This document shows, piece by piece, positions 53,164 through 64,000 of a stretch of 64,000 nt of DNA. Location of the stretch: contig OY754970.1 in the NCBI GenBank assembly GCA_963576475.1, positions 41,624,647-41,688,646 of the forward strand, in the 5' to 3' direction. Source of the DNA: Molanna angustata (taxonomy: Eukaryota > Arthropoda > Insecta > Trichoptera > Molannidae). Position numbers and translations under genes: made by a program. How positions within the stretch are numbered: position 1 is the stretch's first letter; each line of letters opens with the position of its first letter. The notes under the pieces were generated by a model. That model saw only the letters and a list, made by a program, of their open reading frames with translations. It ran no database searches and had not been told where the DNA came from.

Positions 53164-54090
53164 CAAAATAATACAAAAGAAATTATACATTAAATTAAAT
53201 ATATGACAGTAAGTATTGTATGATGTGTATGTAAATTCCAGTTCTCTTATTTTTTTGGCTAGGTTTGTTAGTCTTTAAGAACAAACGCGACTCGCGCAAG
53301 CGAGTTGCTTTATAAATTGAATGGAAATTGGTCGCAGGAAAATGTTATCAACACCTTTGCCATTTGAGGTTAGGAATAAGTTTATTATATTATGTATTCG
53401 CAATTGATCACATTTTTCAAATAAATTATGTCTCAACATATTATTTACGTAGTTGTAAGATACCTACTATTTTTAATAATATTTATTATTTTTTATTTAT
53501 TCAGTTAAATAATTACGCGCACGAGTATTTCCGACTACCGTCCTTTGATCTGTCTGTCGCCAGACGCTTGTAATTTCTCAAAAGGTATAATGTATGTAGA
53601 AAGTGCAAAAATTGGTATCAGTAGCGGAATTGCTTATAGAATCCGAAAATCTTGGCTTGCCTTAATCCAAGACCAAATTACTTTTTGATTGATTAAGTGT
53701 AACCATACTAATATAATTGAAATTGAAACTTATGTAGATACGATGCTTTACATGGCAACAAATGTAGATATTATTCTAGAAAGTCATTTAAATATATTTT
53801 TCACACTAACTATGAACAACGATGTTAAAAAACGTTAAATTTTCGACGATTTCCATTTTTTTTTCGAGGTTGCGTAGTCGGAAATTTCTAGGCACGCCCT
53901 TGGTAGGTACTATGGTCTTTGTAGTGATCTTTTTAATGTATGAAGTACGTATGTTCGGTAAATGAGGCAATCTTTCCAACCCTTTCCTCTTAAAAAAAAT
54001 ATTGCTACCTACAGTACCTAGTCAGTAGTCATCATAATTATTGTCTACAACTCATCCCCGTGCACATTTCACTGACATTAAAATATCAGT
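53164..54090. other. no recognisable feature
   Basis: Includes GCGACTCGCGCAAGCGAG (53288-53305), also seen in variant form at 33231-33249. Otherwise AT-rich and unassigned. Confidence 0.4.
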
Positions 54091-54098
54091 GAAATAGT

Positions 54099-54270
54099 TT
54101 GTTCGACAAGAGACCACAAGGGCGACCACCTAACAGATGGATGGACGACAATAAAAGATTTGTTGGACCACAATGGATGGGAGTCGTACAGGAACGGGAG
54201 GAATGGAGAAAGAGAGGGGAGGCCTATGTCCTGCAGTGGGCAAATACAGATAAAACTACGCGTCGTGCGC
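54099..54270 (+). pseudogene. RTE-type LINE 3' fragment
   Basis: RPQGRPPNRWMDDNKRFVGP, QWMGVVQEREEWRKRGEAYV and LQWANTD. It matches the C-terminus of the fragment at 27697-28515 nearly residue for residue and lacks everything upstream. Its in-frame neighbours are not LINE sequence. Confidence 0.82.
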
Positions 54271-54454
54271 ATATATGTAATACCCAAACCATTGAGTACC
54301 TATTTAACTAATACAAATGTCAAAAAACTCACGCAATAGAATTTTTTTTTAAATATAGGTAAGTACTGTTCTTTATTTCAAAGATGACGTATCTTTTGAA
54401 GGTTCTGGAAAGAAGATTTTCATAATTAACTATTTAGCCTACTATAGACTATTG

Positions 54455-54515
54455 ATACTTTGTCGATAAGTTAAGAGAAATAAATACTCTTAACATACTT
54501 ATCGACAGTTGGATT
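54455..54515 (-). mobile_element. HINE-like 5'-end remnant
   Basis: The minus strand starts CCAACTGTCGATAAG, and ATCGACA follows after an AAGAG/CTCTT stem, the same folded 5' end as the elements at 11306 and 45901 but diverged in the loop. The rest is absent. Confidence 0.55.
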
Positions 54516-55184
54516 TAATTTATCTTGTGGAGAGTTTGGTACAGGTCGAAACAGATTCGTTTTATATAGGTGAATAACTTAAAGATGCGCAACAACAAAT
54601 CATATTTTAAGTTATTCCAACTGCGACCGTAGAGTTGACAACAGTCTATCTTCAGACAGAGGAATATAGAAGCAGGAAGAAATGGAAGATACTTGGATAT
54701 AGCAGTACACCAGATGCCAGAGTCTTCGTCACCAACGGCCAAAGTTATAACATTAACTTGATTTACACAAGATTATGACAAACTTTGTTGTATGCAAATA
54801 TATGCAAGTTCCATTTAGATGGAGATATGAAGTAGACTTTCATACTTAGACCACTTTTCTTTATCGTTTATCTTTTTGTGGCTTTATCAATCGACAATAT
54901 CTTTCTACCAAAAGAATGAAATATTACAATCAGTTGAATACACAAGAAAATAGTTGAACAGAGTGGAAATCAATTTACAGGTAGTGACTCGGTAAATTTT
55001 GCAGTGTAGGATGATTTTTGTTTAAATTGGCTAGTTTCAATCGAATATTATTTAATTTTATATACGCAAACATTGGATGTTTACGTATATGCAATTAAAA
55101 AAATATTCGATTTACAAATACATTGGTAAAAGTAGGTAAACAAGCCAAAAATAAAATAACATTTCTGGCGCAGTTCAGGGGTGA
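54516..55184. other. no recognisable feature
   Basis: AT-rich, with no supported gene. An ATACGCAAACATTGG / CCAATG-like local inversion around 55065-55130 is weak. Confidence 0.4.
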
Positions 55185-55560
55185 CATATGTGCGAGACAC
55201 CATCACCTCATTTATAAGGACTCTTGCTTTCATTGTTTACAAATAAACTTTTTATCTATTTCTCAATAGATGGCGTTACAAAAAAAAAGGTTTCTTCGTT
55301 ACATCATAGATGGCACTAGTATAATTCCTTATTTTCAGGTGAATTGTTACACATTATTCAAATATACAGAACTTTCAAAAATTACTCAATAAGAAGGCAT
55401 AATTGGTGAACGTTGCGCAAGCGCATAAAGATCGTTAAGATCACGTATACCAGCCGATGACAGGTCGTAACCCCTGTAGGTGCCTTGAGCTCCTGGTTCT
55501 TCTATAACATCCCAACTACGTCTCTATTGAGATGTTAAAATGTTTGTCATTAAAACATAA
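55185..55560 (+). repeat. Unclassified interspersed repeat A, copy B
   Basis: Aligned in order to 2240-2700. It contains about 45 bp (GGTTTCTTCGTTACATCATA, GATGGCACTAGTATAATTCC) that the first copy lacks, so one has gained or lost a block. Confidence 0.72.
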
Positions 55561-55864
55561 TGGTTAGTTTCATTTTAGACCTTGATATTGCCGAGTCACC
55601 TCGGCGGAAACGTTCGGTCATAAATACTCGAGATGAATAATTGGAAAACAATGCGCTATATATTACTTAAATATATTATAGAGATGGGATTCGCAGTATT
55701 CCTGTCCGGTTTTCAAAATCTCTGTCGAAACTTTTCTTGTCAACATTCGTAATTTAGGCAATTGATTATATGAAGATAGTCAACGTACAAATATTACTAT
55801 TTAATATCGTACGGTCTTGAATGATTTCCATATTTTTTTGTTAAACTGATCGACTCTATAATAT

Positions 55865-56118
55865 TATCAAATATTTCAAAGTGACCCAAGCTCGGGAAAC
55901 TTAAAATTTGAAATTTTTATTTTCAAATTGGTAAAAAGGCCACATCACTTTCATAAAATGGCATTGAAGAGTTATCTTGTTTTCATAATATTTCGATAAA
56001 AAATAATTAAACAAACTCATTTCGTGAAAATGCTGAATATTTTCCATACAAAATTTGAATACTTTATAGAATGACTTGTTAGTGAGGAGTTTAGCGTTGG
56101 CCACAACCCACTCGTTTT
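55865..56118 (-). repeat. Unclassified interspersed repeat B
   Basis: ATTTCAAAGTGACCCAAGCT through GGCCACAACCCACTCG, nearly the same as 35945-36230. No terminal inverted repeats are seen. Confidence 0.78.
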
Positions 56119-56429
56119 TTATGTATTTTTCTGAATGAGTGTCCTTTTTGCTTTCTTATAGGTATGTGTTATTTTTTTTTACAAATACACGGATAAATAC
56201 AGTTGATTTACTTATACGTTACTGAACCTAAATGGATAAGAAGATTCGTAAGGTGTTCATTCCAATGTTTTTCTATAATATCAGGTATTATTTTAGATAA
56301 CCAGCCTCCGCATCATAGTCGGAGAAAAATGATATTTTCCTCTCACGATGAGTGAAAAAAATACCTTCCGTTACACTTATTAAAGAACCAGGACTCTGGA
56401 GACTCAAATCGCTGCGGGAAAGCGAAAAT

Positions 56430-56530
56430 AATATATATTGGGTTGCTTGGAAAGACATTTCGTTTATTTTTTTTCTGTAAAAACGAATAACGAAAATGAA
56501 TCCAATGCCTTTCACGTTATCGTATACGCT
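56430..56530 (+). mobile_element. Mariner-like terminal sequence, solo
   Basis: TATTGGGTTGCTTGGAAAGA then CATTTCGTTTATTTT resembles a mariner-family terminal repeat. No matching right end or transposase is seen, so it may be a solo end. Confidence 0.35.
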
Positions 56531-56889
56531 CTAATTCGATAAATTAACCCTATGCAATGTCAAGAGTTTATTCGGCGGTTTGCATCAAGGTCTTATATTA
56601 TTGTCTTCATCAGCTTCATATGGCCTTCCAAAACTTCAATGACAAAATTGCAGCGGCATCTTCGGCATCTTCAATGACAAAATTGCAGGACAAAATATCT
56701 GAAAAAAAAATTTTGCACTGGCATTTGGCAATCCATTTTCTCCATAGACGTAATTTTTTATCGTTTGAAAAACATGTTTATCTTTTTGATAGCAAAATAT
56801 GCCGGAAATGCTGCTTTCGACATTCCATATTTGATAAGGAATCAAACAAAAACCATCAAATCTGTTCAAGTATTCTTCAGCCTAAGTTC

Positions 56890-57130
56890 TTCTTCTGTTT
56901 CAGCCTATTTCCGTCCATTCCTGAACAAAGGTCTCCTCCATTTGACTACATGTAGTACTTTTCTAAGCAGTCTGCATCCAGGACTTGCCAGCATATCGTT
57001 GGATATAGTCCCTCCACTTCATCTGTCGTCGCTCCACACCTTTCACCTTTATAGTACGAGGTCTCCAAGTCAACCTCATTCTTTGTCTACGTATCCCACC
57101 TGCCCATTTCCGTGGCCACACGGTCAATTA
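56890..57130 (-). pseudogene. RTE-type LINE 3' fragment
   Basis: The minus strand gives KWAGGIRRQRMRLTWRPRTI, VKGVERRQMKWRDYIQRYAG, KSWMQTA, a stop, and MEETFVQEW. The GRP-x-RW-x-DDI...AG-x-x-W-x-QxA order of insect RTE-like C-termini is recognisable despite decay. Confidence 0.6.
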
Positions 57131-57169
57131 TATCACCACACGGTTTCTTTGAGTGTGTAGCTATGTAGC

Positions 57170-57735
57170 TGTGAAAAACTAAAATTATGTCCTCTATTGA
57201 AAAAAATCAAAATGACTTTGCGTTCTTTTATAAGTTATGAATGTAGGTGAGTACTTGTGTAATAGTTTTATGTCTCCGGGGAACAAAATTCTTAAATTTA
57301 GCCGGAAGAAAATATTTCACAATCAACTTCAATTATTATTTTCACCGTGTCGGAAAATCCTTCGATTTTAACCTTTTAAACCTAGATTTATGGCTCGAAA
57401 ATGTTTCTTCCAGCAAAGAACTAAAGCATGAAAGATTCGTTGGATTATCAAACGATAAGATCTTTTGTCAGGGTCAGAGTTTCTATTAAACTACTAAGAA
57501 GCAAAATTATCACACGCAATAGTACCTACGACGTGCCTAAAAATAGCCGATATTTTATTTGAAATCGAGTGATATATTAACCCGTCTACTTACTTTACTT
57601 TACATTTCGAGTAGCTAGGCTCTTCGCCCAGAAAAGGCTGCGTCCATGAAGCTCGTTAGAGCCTTAAATTCAAACCCCCTTGATGACTGTACATGACCAA
57701 TATATGTATAGTATGTCAGAACCTCGAACATTCAG
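57170..57735. other. no recognisable feature
   Basis: An 80-residue frame at 57247-57489 has no known motif. No repeat is identified. Confidence 0.4.
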
Positions 57736-57739
57736 CCTG

Positions 57740-58020
57740 TAAACTCAATTGTTGGATATAGGCCTCCTCTTTGATTTTCCACAATTCCCTATCCTGGGCA
57801 CACTGCATTCATCTTCCTTCGTTTTAATGTCATCAGATTACCTAACCTGTGGTCTGCCGATGCTTTTTTTGGTTTGTTCTCGTTCGCCATTCTATGATTC
57901 ATTTGGTCCATCATGAGACCTGACATCTAAAAATATGACCAGCCCAGCTCCTCCTTAGACTACCCTTTCCACTACATCGGCTTTTTTGATTTTCTCAAAG
58001 GTTTCGTCGCAATTAATAAC
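57740..58020 (-). pseudogene. RTE-type LINE 3' fragment
   Basis: Broken minus-strand frames retain a VVERVV segment, a RSWAGHI-like segment, GRPQVR, and an end whose DNA encodes AQDRELWKIKEEAYIQQ. The DNA AGGCCTATATCCAACAAT is a familiar 3' end of this LINE type. Several stops and frame changes. Confidence 0.62.
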
Positions 58021-58647
58021 GTTGGCGTTGAGTTTATTTTCCGCAATAGTATAACTATAAACAGATTTTTACTTAGTAAATAAACAGGATAAAACCTCTA
58101 AAGGTATGTAGCCAAAATTTGAAGTAAATCATGTTATCGCGTCTGAAATGGGCAGTGGACATAAATATATAGGTATACGGGCATTATACGCGACGCAGGA
58201 CAAGCATGGCAATATAACAATATACATATATATGGCCAATGGCCAGGCCATTTGTTGGTCGGAATGGCCAACGTTACGAACTATTAAATGGACAATTCAA
58301 ATGTTCCGAAACGAATTGGTGTACTTACAACGACCCGAGAAACGACGTATGAAACATTTACTAAAATAATAATAATATCAGAACAAGACATATGTAATAA
58401 TGTGGAGGTGTTTTGTTGCTTACTTACCTACCTGTGATGGTGTTTATCACAGTTTATGGAGCATTCAGAGACAGTATCTACACGAATATATTATTACAAC
58501 CAACATTGTTGCAAACGTATAATATTTAGCGTGTCACCTATACACCTTCCGAATTTGTGTAGAGAATGAAATAAAATGCAACATTCACTGGCGAGACTCA
58601 CATGATAAGAACTGACCTATCTTTTTCTATTTTATGTCACATAAGAT
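58021..58647. other. no recognisable feature
   Basis: Contains a 73-residue frame (58148-58369) with no recognised domain. Confidence 0.4.
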
Positions 58648-58817
58648 CTGCCCCCCCTAGACAACATGCCAATTAAGCTAAGCGTTATCTCGCTAAGCGA
58701 TAGTAAATGTATGGAATTGGTGGCTGTGACGTCACGTGACATCCACCAATTCCATACATTTTCTATCGCTTAGCGAGATAACGCTAAGCTTAAATGGCAT
58801 GTTGTCTAGGGGGGCAG
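58648..58817. mobile_element. Hairpin MITE with CTGCCCCCC ends
   Basis: The left arm CTGCCCCCCCTAGACAAC runs through AGCTAAGCGTTATCTCGCTA and GTATGGAATTGGTGG; the right arm is its reverse complement, ending GTTGTCTAGGGGGGCAG. The arms are about 76 bp with very few mismatches. The short centre holds TGACGTCA, a perfect CRE/CREB-type octamer, beside the palindrome GTCACGTGAC. Non-coding foldback element. Confidence 0.9.
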
Positions 58818-58892
58818 AAACGCCGGGCCTCTATAATTAATTTTTTACTGTTACTACTTTACTAAAAATGCCATTCGGCATGAAATGGTTTC

Positions 58893-59080
58893 ATCAAACT
58901 TATTTATTTATTTTATTTATTTATTTATCACACCATTTAAATTATCGTCATTATAAATAGATAACTGCTGCCCAACTAGGTATACCTGTTCTGGGAATAG
59001 CAGTGTACATATTATTATATTTCACAGGAGACATATATGTAGCTTGTACGTATTTGCATTTTTAAAAGCATCTTAACAAT
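58893..59080 (-). repeat. LINE 3'-UTR fragment with AAATAAATAA tail
   Basis: Inverse of the fragment at 45545-45836: the minus strand ends GGTGTGATAAATAAATAAAT. It sits 70 bp from the tail of the next LINE in the same orientation, so two LINE insertions landed almost end to end. Confidence 0.6.
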
Positions 59081-59277
59081 ATAAACTTAACTATTGTACA
59101 CAGATTAAAAAATGGAATTCGAGTCATCATGATATGCATATACATATTTATTTATTTATTTATTTGGGAAGCCAACAGCTCATTTACATTTTTTATAATA
59201 CAAATTTTAACATAGACTTCAGAGCCAATAACAAGCTTTCCATCAATAACAAGAAAATACTGTAAACAACTCATGTT

Positions 59278-59280
<3 letters not shown>

Positions 59281-59332
<52 letters not shown>
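59281..59332. repeat. (AC)n microsatellite in LINE 3' UTR
   Basis: About 25 AC dinucleotides, pure, lying within the 3' UTR of the LINE above. Confidence 0.95.
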
Positions 59333-59334
<2 letters not shown>

Positions 59335-59430
59335 CACATATACAATTTGTTTGGGATGGATAGGAGGGTACGAGGGAGGAAAATTAGGAGCGTATCACCT
59401 TCAATATCTCGCGACGAAACTTATCATATT

Positions 59431-61065
59431 TCACATTGAAGATGTCCACCCCGCCCCGGCTGAGAACAACGTGTTATGAGAATCACATACGCGTGGAATT
59501 GTAGCATTCTTTCTGATATTTGTTCTACATACCGGAACATGTAAAAGTTCAGATCGGCGAACCATTCTACCTGGAACATGGATACCCACTAGGTTAACAA
59601 GCTCAGGTGAGTCGATGGCACCGTTCAGAATTTTATGCAGAAGCGATTGGTCGTGCAAGACTCTTCTAGATTCGAGAGTGTCAAGTCTGTGATATTTTAA
59701 TGATTCCCTATAGGGAGTAAAATTTAAATGAAATTTATGATTTAGGTAGTTAATGAATTTATGTTGTACTTTTTCAATTCTAGTGATATGTGTTACATAT
59801 AAAGGGGACCAAATATTTGTACAAAATTCAAGGTGGGGGCGTATATAGGTGGTGTATAAAGTATAAAAAGTGTTAATATTTCTGAAAGGCCTGCTTATGC
59901 GGATAATAAATCCCAACATCTTATTTGCTTTGCTAATTATATTATTAATGTTTTCAATGTAATTTAACTTAGAATCAAGTATCACACCCAGGTCTCTTAT
60001 ATAATTGACTTCATTTATGTTCAAGTCATTGAAGGTATACGTGAAGTTTATCTTGTTTGTGTTGTGGGTAAATGTTATTTTATTGCATTTCAATATGTTC
60101 AGCTTTAATTTATTTAATGTACAGTAAGAGTATAATCTGTCAAGGTCTTCTTGAAGTTTGTAGCAGTCGGTTATGGAGTTAATTGCGTAGTATACCTTCA
60201 TGTCATCAGCAAATGCGAGATACGACGAATGAATAAAACATTTGTGAATGTCGTACGTGTAGATGTTAAATAAGAGAGGACCTAGGTGAGATCCTTGGGG
60301 GACACCTGAAGGAGGAACAAAGAAGCTTGATTTAAATCCTTCGACCATCACTGACTGCATTCTATTCCGAACGTATGATGTAAGCCACCTGAACAAGTCT
60401 CCATGTATGCCTAGGTTATGTAATTTTGATAGCAGTATGTCATGGTTTACTCTGTCAAACGCCTTAGCATAATCAGTATAAATCACGTCCACTTGGCGTC
60501 TTTTATCCATGTTACTTGTGACGTACTCGGTAAGTGTAATAAGATTTGAAAGGACAGAGCGACGACGTAGGAAACCGTGTTGATGATTTTGGATATTTAG
60601 TTTAACCGTGTGATAAATTTGGTCATATACAATACGTTCGAGGACTTTACTAAACACCGGTAGAATGGATATTGGACGATAATTTTGAATATCACTTTTT
60701 GGGCCAGATTTGTGAATAGGTATGATAAGAGCTTCTTTGAATTTTTTGGGAAATATTCCTTCGGAAATGGATCTATTAAATAAAATATTAAGTGGGATAG
60801 AAAGCGTATCTGCACAACGTTTAATGAAAATTGGTGGTATATTATCGCTACCCGCTCCCTTCCTGACATCTAGTTCACGTAAATATTTTAAAACTACAGA
60901 ATTTGTAATAGTGACACCACCTAATCCTTCAGAAAGAGAAACTGATAGGTCATTAGTGGAGGTTGGTAGAATAGAGGTACAGTTATCATATGTAGTCTGA
61001 AAATGTTCACTAAATAGCTGACTTATCTCATCACCGCCTGTACATGATATATTTTTTAAGTGCAT
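59431..61065 (-). pseudogene. LINE ORF2, reverse transcriptase domain
   Basis: 544 residues. Polymerase motifs in order: ALIIPIHKSGPK (about 111-122), NYRPISILPVFSKV (128-141), the first catalytic aspartate in IYTDYAKAFDRVNH (195-208), SGVPQGSHLGPLLFNIY (253-269), the catalytic LAFADDMKVY (283-292) and IRDLGVILDSKLNY. All three catalytic aspartates are present. SGVPQGSHLGPLLF and FADD fit CR1/Jockey-type LINEs. The true upstream frame continues as NSGIPQT before the listed ATG and joins the endonuclease through a one-base slip in a T-run at 61085-61093. The C-terminus is uninterrupted to the stop at 59431. Confidence 0.94.
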
Positions 61066-62260
61066 AGTTTGAGGTATTCCTGAATTTTTTTTTCAAATTT
61101 TTAGTAAACGTCCAAAGTTTTTTGCTATTGATTTGTATGTTACATTCCATAGAATAAACATATTGTTTGAAACATTCATCTTGAATTTTTTTTTGTCTAT
61201 TCCGCAGTAATGAAAATTCAGCATAATCTAAATAACTACCATGCTTTTTCCACTTTCTATGCATTTTATGTTTTTCTTTAACAATTCTTATAAGAGCGGG
61301 AGAATACCACGATGGATATTTGTTATTTTTTATTGCTATAGTGGGAACAAAATTTGAAATTGTATTATATAATATGGTGTAAAAGTAATCAGTAGCAGAG
61401 TCTAAATTATCAATTTCGTTTAACAATGACCAATCAAAGGTCGAAAGGTGGTTGCTTATATTAATGTAGTCCGCCTTGTGAAAGAGCTTAATTTTTTTAG
61501 GTGGTGTGATAATTGACGAGTAGGACTTGAGACTAACCTCAAACGAAATAGCAGGATGATATAAATCCTCCCTCACCAGCGGATGGTGAGCTCGAGACAC
61601 ATCGCACGCAACATTACATAAAATAAGGTCCAATATTCTATTGTTAGTGTTTAATATGTCATTATATTGATGTAATCCAGTATAAGAAATAGTGTCGATG
61701 AAATAAGAATTGTTAAGAGGTGTATTGACTGGTGTGAGATAGATGTCGTTCGACTGCTTAACCCACGTGATACCAGGCATGTTGAAATCACCCATCACCA
61801 ATATGACATCATCAGGGTGTTGATCCCGTACACGAGATAACAAGTCAAGAAAGGAGCTGGTAGCAGTGTTATACTCACGTCCCTGGGGTAGATATACACA
61901 AGCAACATGAATGACGCGATTGGACGTGATATTGGATGAAGGAATGGTTACCCAAATGCACTCGGCGTCACAGACAAAGTCCTCCCTGGCATATGCTTGT
62001 AGATCTCTGCAAGATAATATCATGACTCCGCCACCACGGGGATGATGGGTATGTGTTTGAGAAGAATAGGTGCTTGCCCTGTCACGTCTGAACACATTAT
62101 AATTATTTGTAGGTGCAATTTCCGTATCTAGAATACAATCAATTAACCAAGTTTCAGTAATGCCAAACAGTTGATACTCATCGTTCAATAGAACATTATT
62201 ATAAAATATATTTGTTTTTGTTCGAAGACCTCTACAATTTTGATAAAATAGAGAAATCAT
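61031..62260 (-). pseudogene. LINE ORF2, AP-type endonuclease domain
   Basis: It starts MISLFYQNCRGLRTK, the usual ORF2 start of this type. Catalytic landmarks: Asn8 (QNCRG), Glu36 in TETWL, VMGDFNMPGITW (155-166), and the terminal EDLYHPAISF, which stands where SDH is found in many relatives and is common in this group. The linker carries WYSPALIRIVKEKHKMHRKW. After LKKKF the frame departs from ORF2 at the homopolymer and ends at 61031. In the active enzyme it nicks target DNA to prime reverse transcription. Confidence 0.93.
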
Positions 62261-64000
62261 GGTCTTAAATTAATGTATATTAACCAGCGTGTTGTATTTC
62301 CGTATATATACAATATCACAACATACACACGCATACAGATAAACGCACATCTGCATTTAAATAATAAACATTCAACATTATAACAGTGCGAGTAAAGTAA
62401 ATGATAATTATATACATACACGAGAAAGCATACATACATCACACACATATTCAATAATAAATAATTAATATTACAATAAGTACGCACAAAGTAGATATCA
62501 AATGTCCACGCGTATGTGAATTCAGAGTAAGAACATAATATAGTAGTACATATCTGTTTAATTTGTGACTTACCAGTATGAAATAATAATAATATGAGTT
62601 TTTGTACACCATAATCCGAATATTCACTCGGTGTAATGCATAAAAAATAGTAAAATAGCGTAGTCATCATTAAGTATTGGTGATTTATAAAGTTCAAATA
62701 GTATTTGGCAATTATATATGTACACATAATGGAATTAAGTTTAAATAAGTTAAATGAATAATAAGTTAAATTCTATAACTGTCAGTGACAGGAACAGCAA
62801 TAAAAACACGGTAGAAATTAAATTATAACCAACCTGGGGTATACAAATCAAATCAAATATTTGATCAAGTGTTGAAATATTGTAAAATATAAATTAGTCG
62901 GATACATTATGAAAGTGGTACGCGGAGTGTGAATATAATAGGAAAGGGTACTAGGAGTAGTGGGATAATAAAATATAAAAAAACATTGGTTTATGTATTT
63001 TATTTGTTAATTGCACAAATAATCTGAAATAATATCTCTTGGGAATACTGAACTGACAGAGCAAAGATGTTATCCGTCAGTCATATCTTTATTCAGTCGA
63101 GTCTCAGATCAAATCAAGACAGCACAAAATTTATAAAATTTACAAGACAATTAGGATTTCTTGCGTAAAAGGATTATTATATAAGTTATGTCCTTTTACA
63201 CTACGATGTCGAACATTTGATACATTTTAGTTCTTCCGTAGTTCATGATGTATTCAGAACATTTTCTTATAAATGATTGCCATTTAACATTACCTTATCT
63301 CAAATAATAAACATACCATGAAATCATATTTCTCTTCATAAGGTACCAATATAAAATCGAATGCCACACACCTATCTATACCTCACTTGTATTCTGCCAT
63401 CGATTTATTTGAAACCCTTAATTATTGTAATTTGAACCACTTGTATTTCCCTCTACGGGGTAAAGGTTCTAGATTTTCGATTTGCGTTATCACGGAACCC
63501 ATATATCAAACAAGAAGGTACTTTTTCTTATTCTGAACTCAATCAAACTACTAAATGTTCAAAAAGTAAAACACATTTCTAGATGAAAACTAGGACAGCT
63601 TGTGTCAAGATAACAAAACGAAAGAAACTTGTAATATGGAAAATTGAAACGTGTTTATATTAATCACAAACAAAACCATAAATCATACATCAGCGTGATG
63701 TGTATGACAGAAAGAAGAGGAAATGAATAGATTGACATGGAGTTCAGAGAAGATATTATTGTCATTGATCGCTCTATCGATGACAGGAGAAGATGGAAAT
63801 GACAAGATACGACAGAAAAACAAATTATGTGAACACCGTCTGTAGAAAAGTCGATAATTTATTAAAACGTATGTTCTATTTCCCTATTTCCGTTGTTGTA
63901 CGTATAATGTCATGTGAAATATTCTCAATCAGTTGACAATGACGATGTCACTCGTTCATCATAGAGAAACTAGAGCACAATAAATCTGTGATTTTTTTTA
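62261..64000. other. possible LINE 5' UTR, then no recognisable feature
   Basis: 62261 to about 62960 may belong to the 5' region of the LINE, but no ORF1 is seen; the minus-strand 156-residue frame at 62257-62727 is Tyr/Cys-rich low complexity without a domain. The rest of the window to 64000 is AT-rich with no long frame, clear repeat or RNA gene. Confidence 0.4.

Larger units (their letters stand above)
59148..62260 (-). mobile_element. CR1/Jockey-type LINE, nearly intact ORF2
   Basis: On the minus strand an AP endonuclease frame (61031-62260) and a reverse-transcriptase frame (59431-61065) overlap and together form one ORF2, with no RNase H. The 3' UTR contains an AC/GT microsatellite (59281-59332) and ends GGCTTCCCAAATAAATAAAT, a typical simple-sequence tail. 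I found no ORF1 upstream and no target-site duplication, so the 5' boundary is uncertain; the native UTR may extend to about 62960. The frame break lies in a nine-base homopolymer. Confidence 0.92.

Noticed and set aside
56557..57160. Two 131-132-residue plus-strand frames
   Set aside because: They read antisense through a decayed LINE 3' fragment and a short local duplication (TCAATGACAAAATTGCAG), with no domain.
58148..58369. 73-residue frame as a small host gene
   Set aside because: No motif, no repeats of the frame elsewhere and no splice or promoter context that I can support.
62257..62727. 156-residue minus-strand frame as an ORF1 of the LINE
   Set aside because: Tyr/Cys/Ile-rich low-complexity translation of AT-rich DNA, no zinc knuckles or RNA-binding motif, and it ends at the ORF2 start by chance.

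Overview
This 64 kb window looks like AT-rich, repeat-dense nuclear DNA of an insect, most likely a moth or butterfly. The evidence is the set of mobile elements: many 3' ends of apurinic-endonuclease LINEs of types familiar from Lepidoptera, tRNA-derived SINEs, short non-autonomous Helitrons ending in CTAG, and a Penelope-like element. The order-level call is inference; no host marker gene is present. I found no convincing host protein-coding gene, no functional tRNA or rRNA gene, and no bacterial-style operon or CRISPR.

Layout. 0-9 kb: SINEs interrupted by LINE 3' fragments, a GC-tipped hairpin MITE (3.6 kb), and a Penelope-like GIY-YIG fragment between two inverted arms that each carry a hammerhead-ribozyme-like motif (5.4-6.4 kb). 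9-17 kb: an R1/I-type LINE end, a 100-bp palindrome, two of the three copies of a 1.05-1.1 kb Helentron/HINE-like element (11.3 and 15.6 kb), and an internally deleted Tc1/mariner-type element (12.7 kb). 17-31 kb: a short Helitron, a decayed 32-bp tandem repeat, a 5'-truncated CR1/Jockey-type LINE (21.6-23 kb), a mariner relic split by a LINE fragment (24.2-25.3 kb), a regular 35-bp satellite arranged in 70-bp dimers (26.7-27.4 kb), RTE-type fragments and a MITE with long terminal repeats. 31-36.8 kb: a SINE insertion with an unexpected 5' extension, a DNA transposon with 33-bp repeats in its end, and a second short Helitron.

36.9-42.4 kb holds a complete 5.5 kb LINE on the minus strand: gag with three zinc knuckles, endonuclease, reverse transcriptase and RNase H, flanked by a perfect 15-bp target-site duplication. 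One homopolymer frameshift and one nonsense codon are its only visible ORF2 lesions. 43-59 kb is again a mosaic of LINE ends, a third HINE copy, a 28-bp satellite and a GC-tipped hairpin MITE. 59.1-62.3 kb is a second nearly intact minus-strand LINE of CR1/Jockey type (endonuclease plus reverse transcriptase), also with a single frame break in a homopolymer. From 62.3 kb to the end I see no recognisable gene.

How the parts relate: the two long LINEs encode the kind of machinery that copies LINE fragments and SINEs, but which LINE drives which SINE is not shown. Several insertions are nested, and their target-site duplications or uninterrupted paralogous copies give relative ages. The window reads as a transposon graveyard with two young arrivals.
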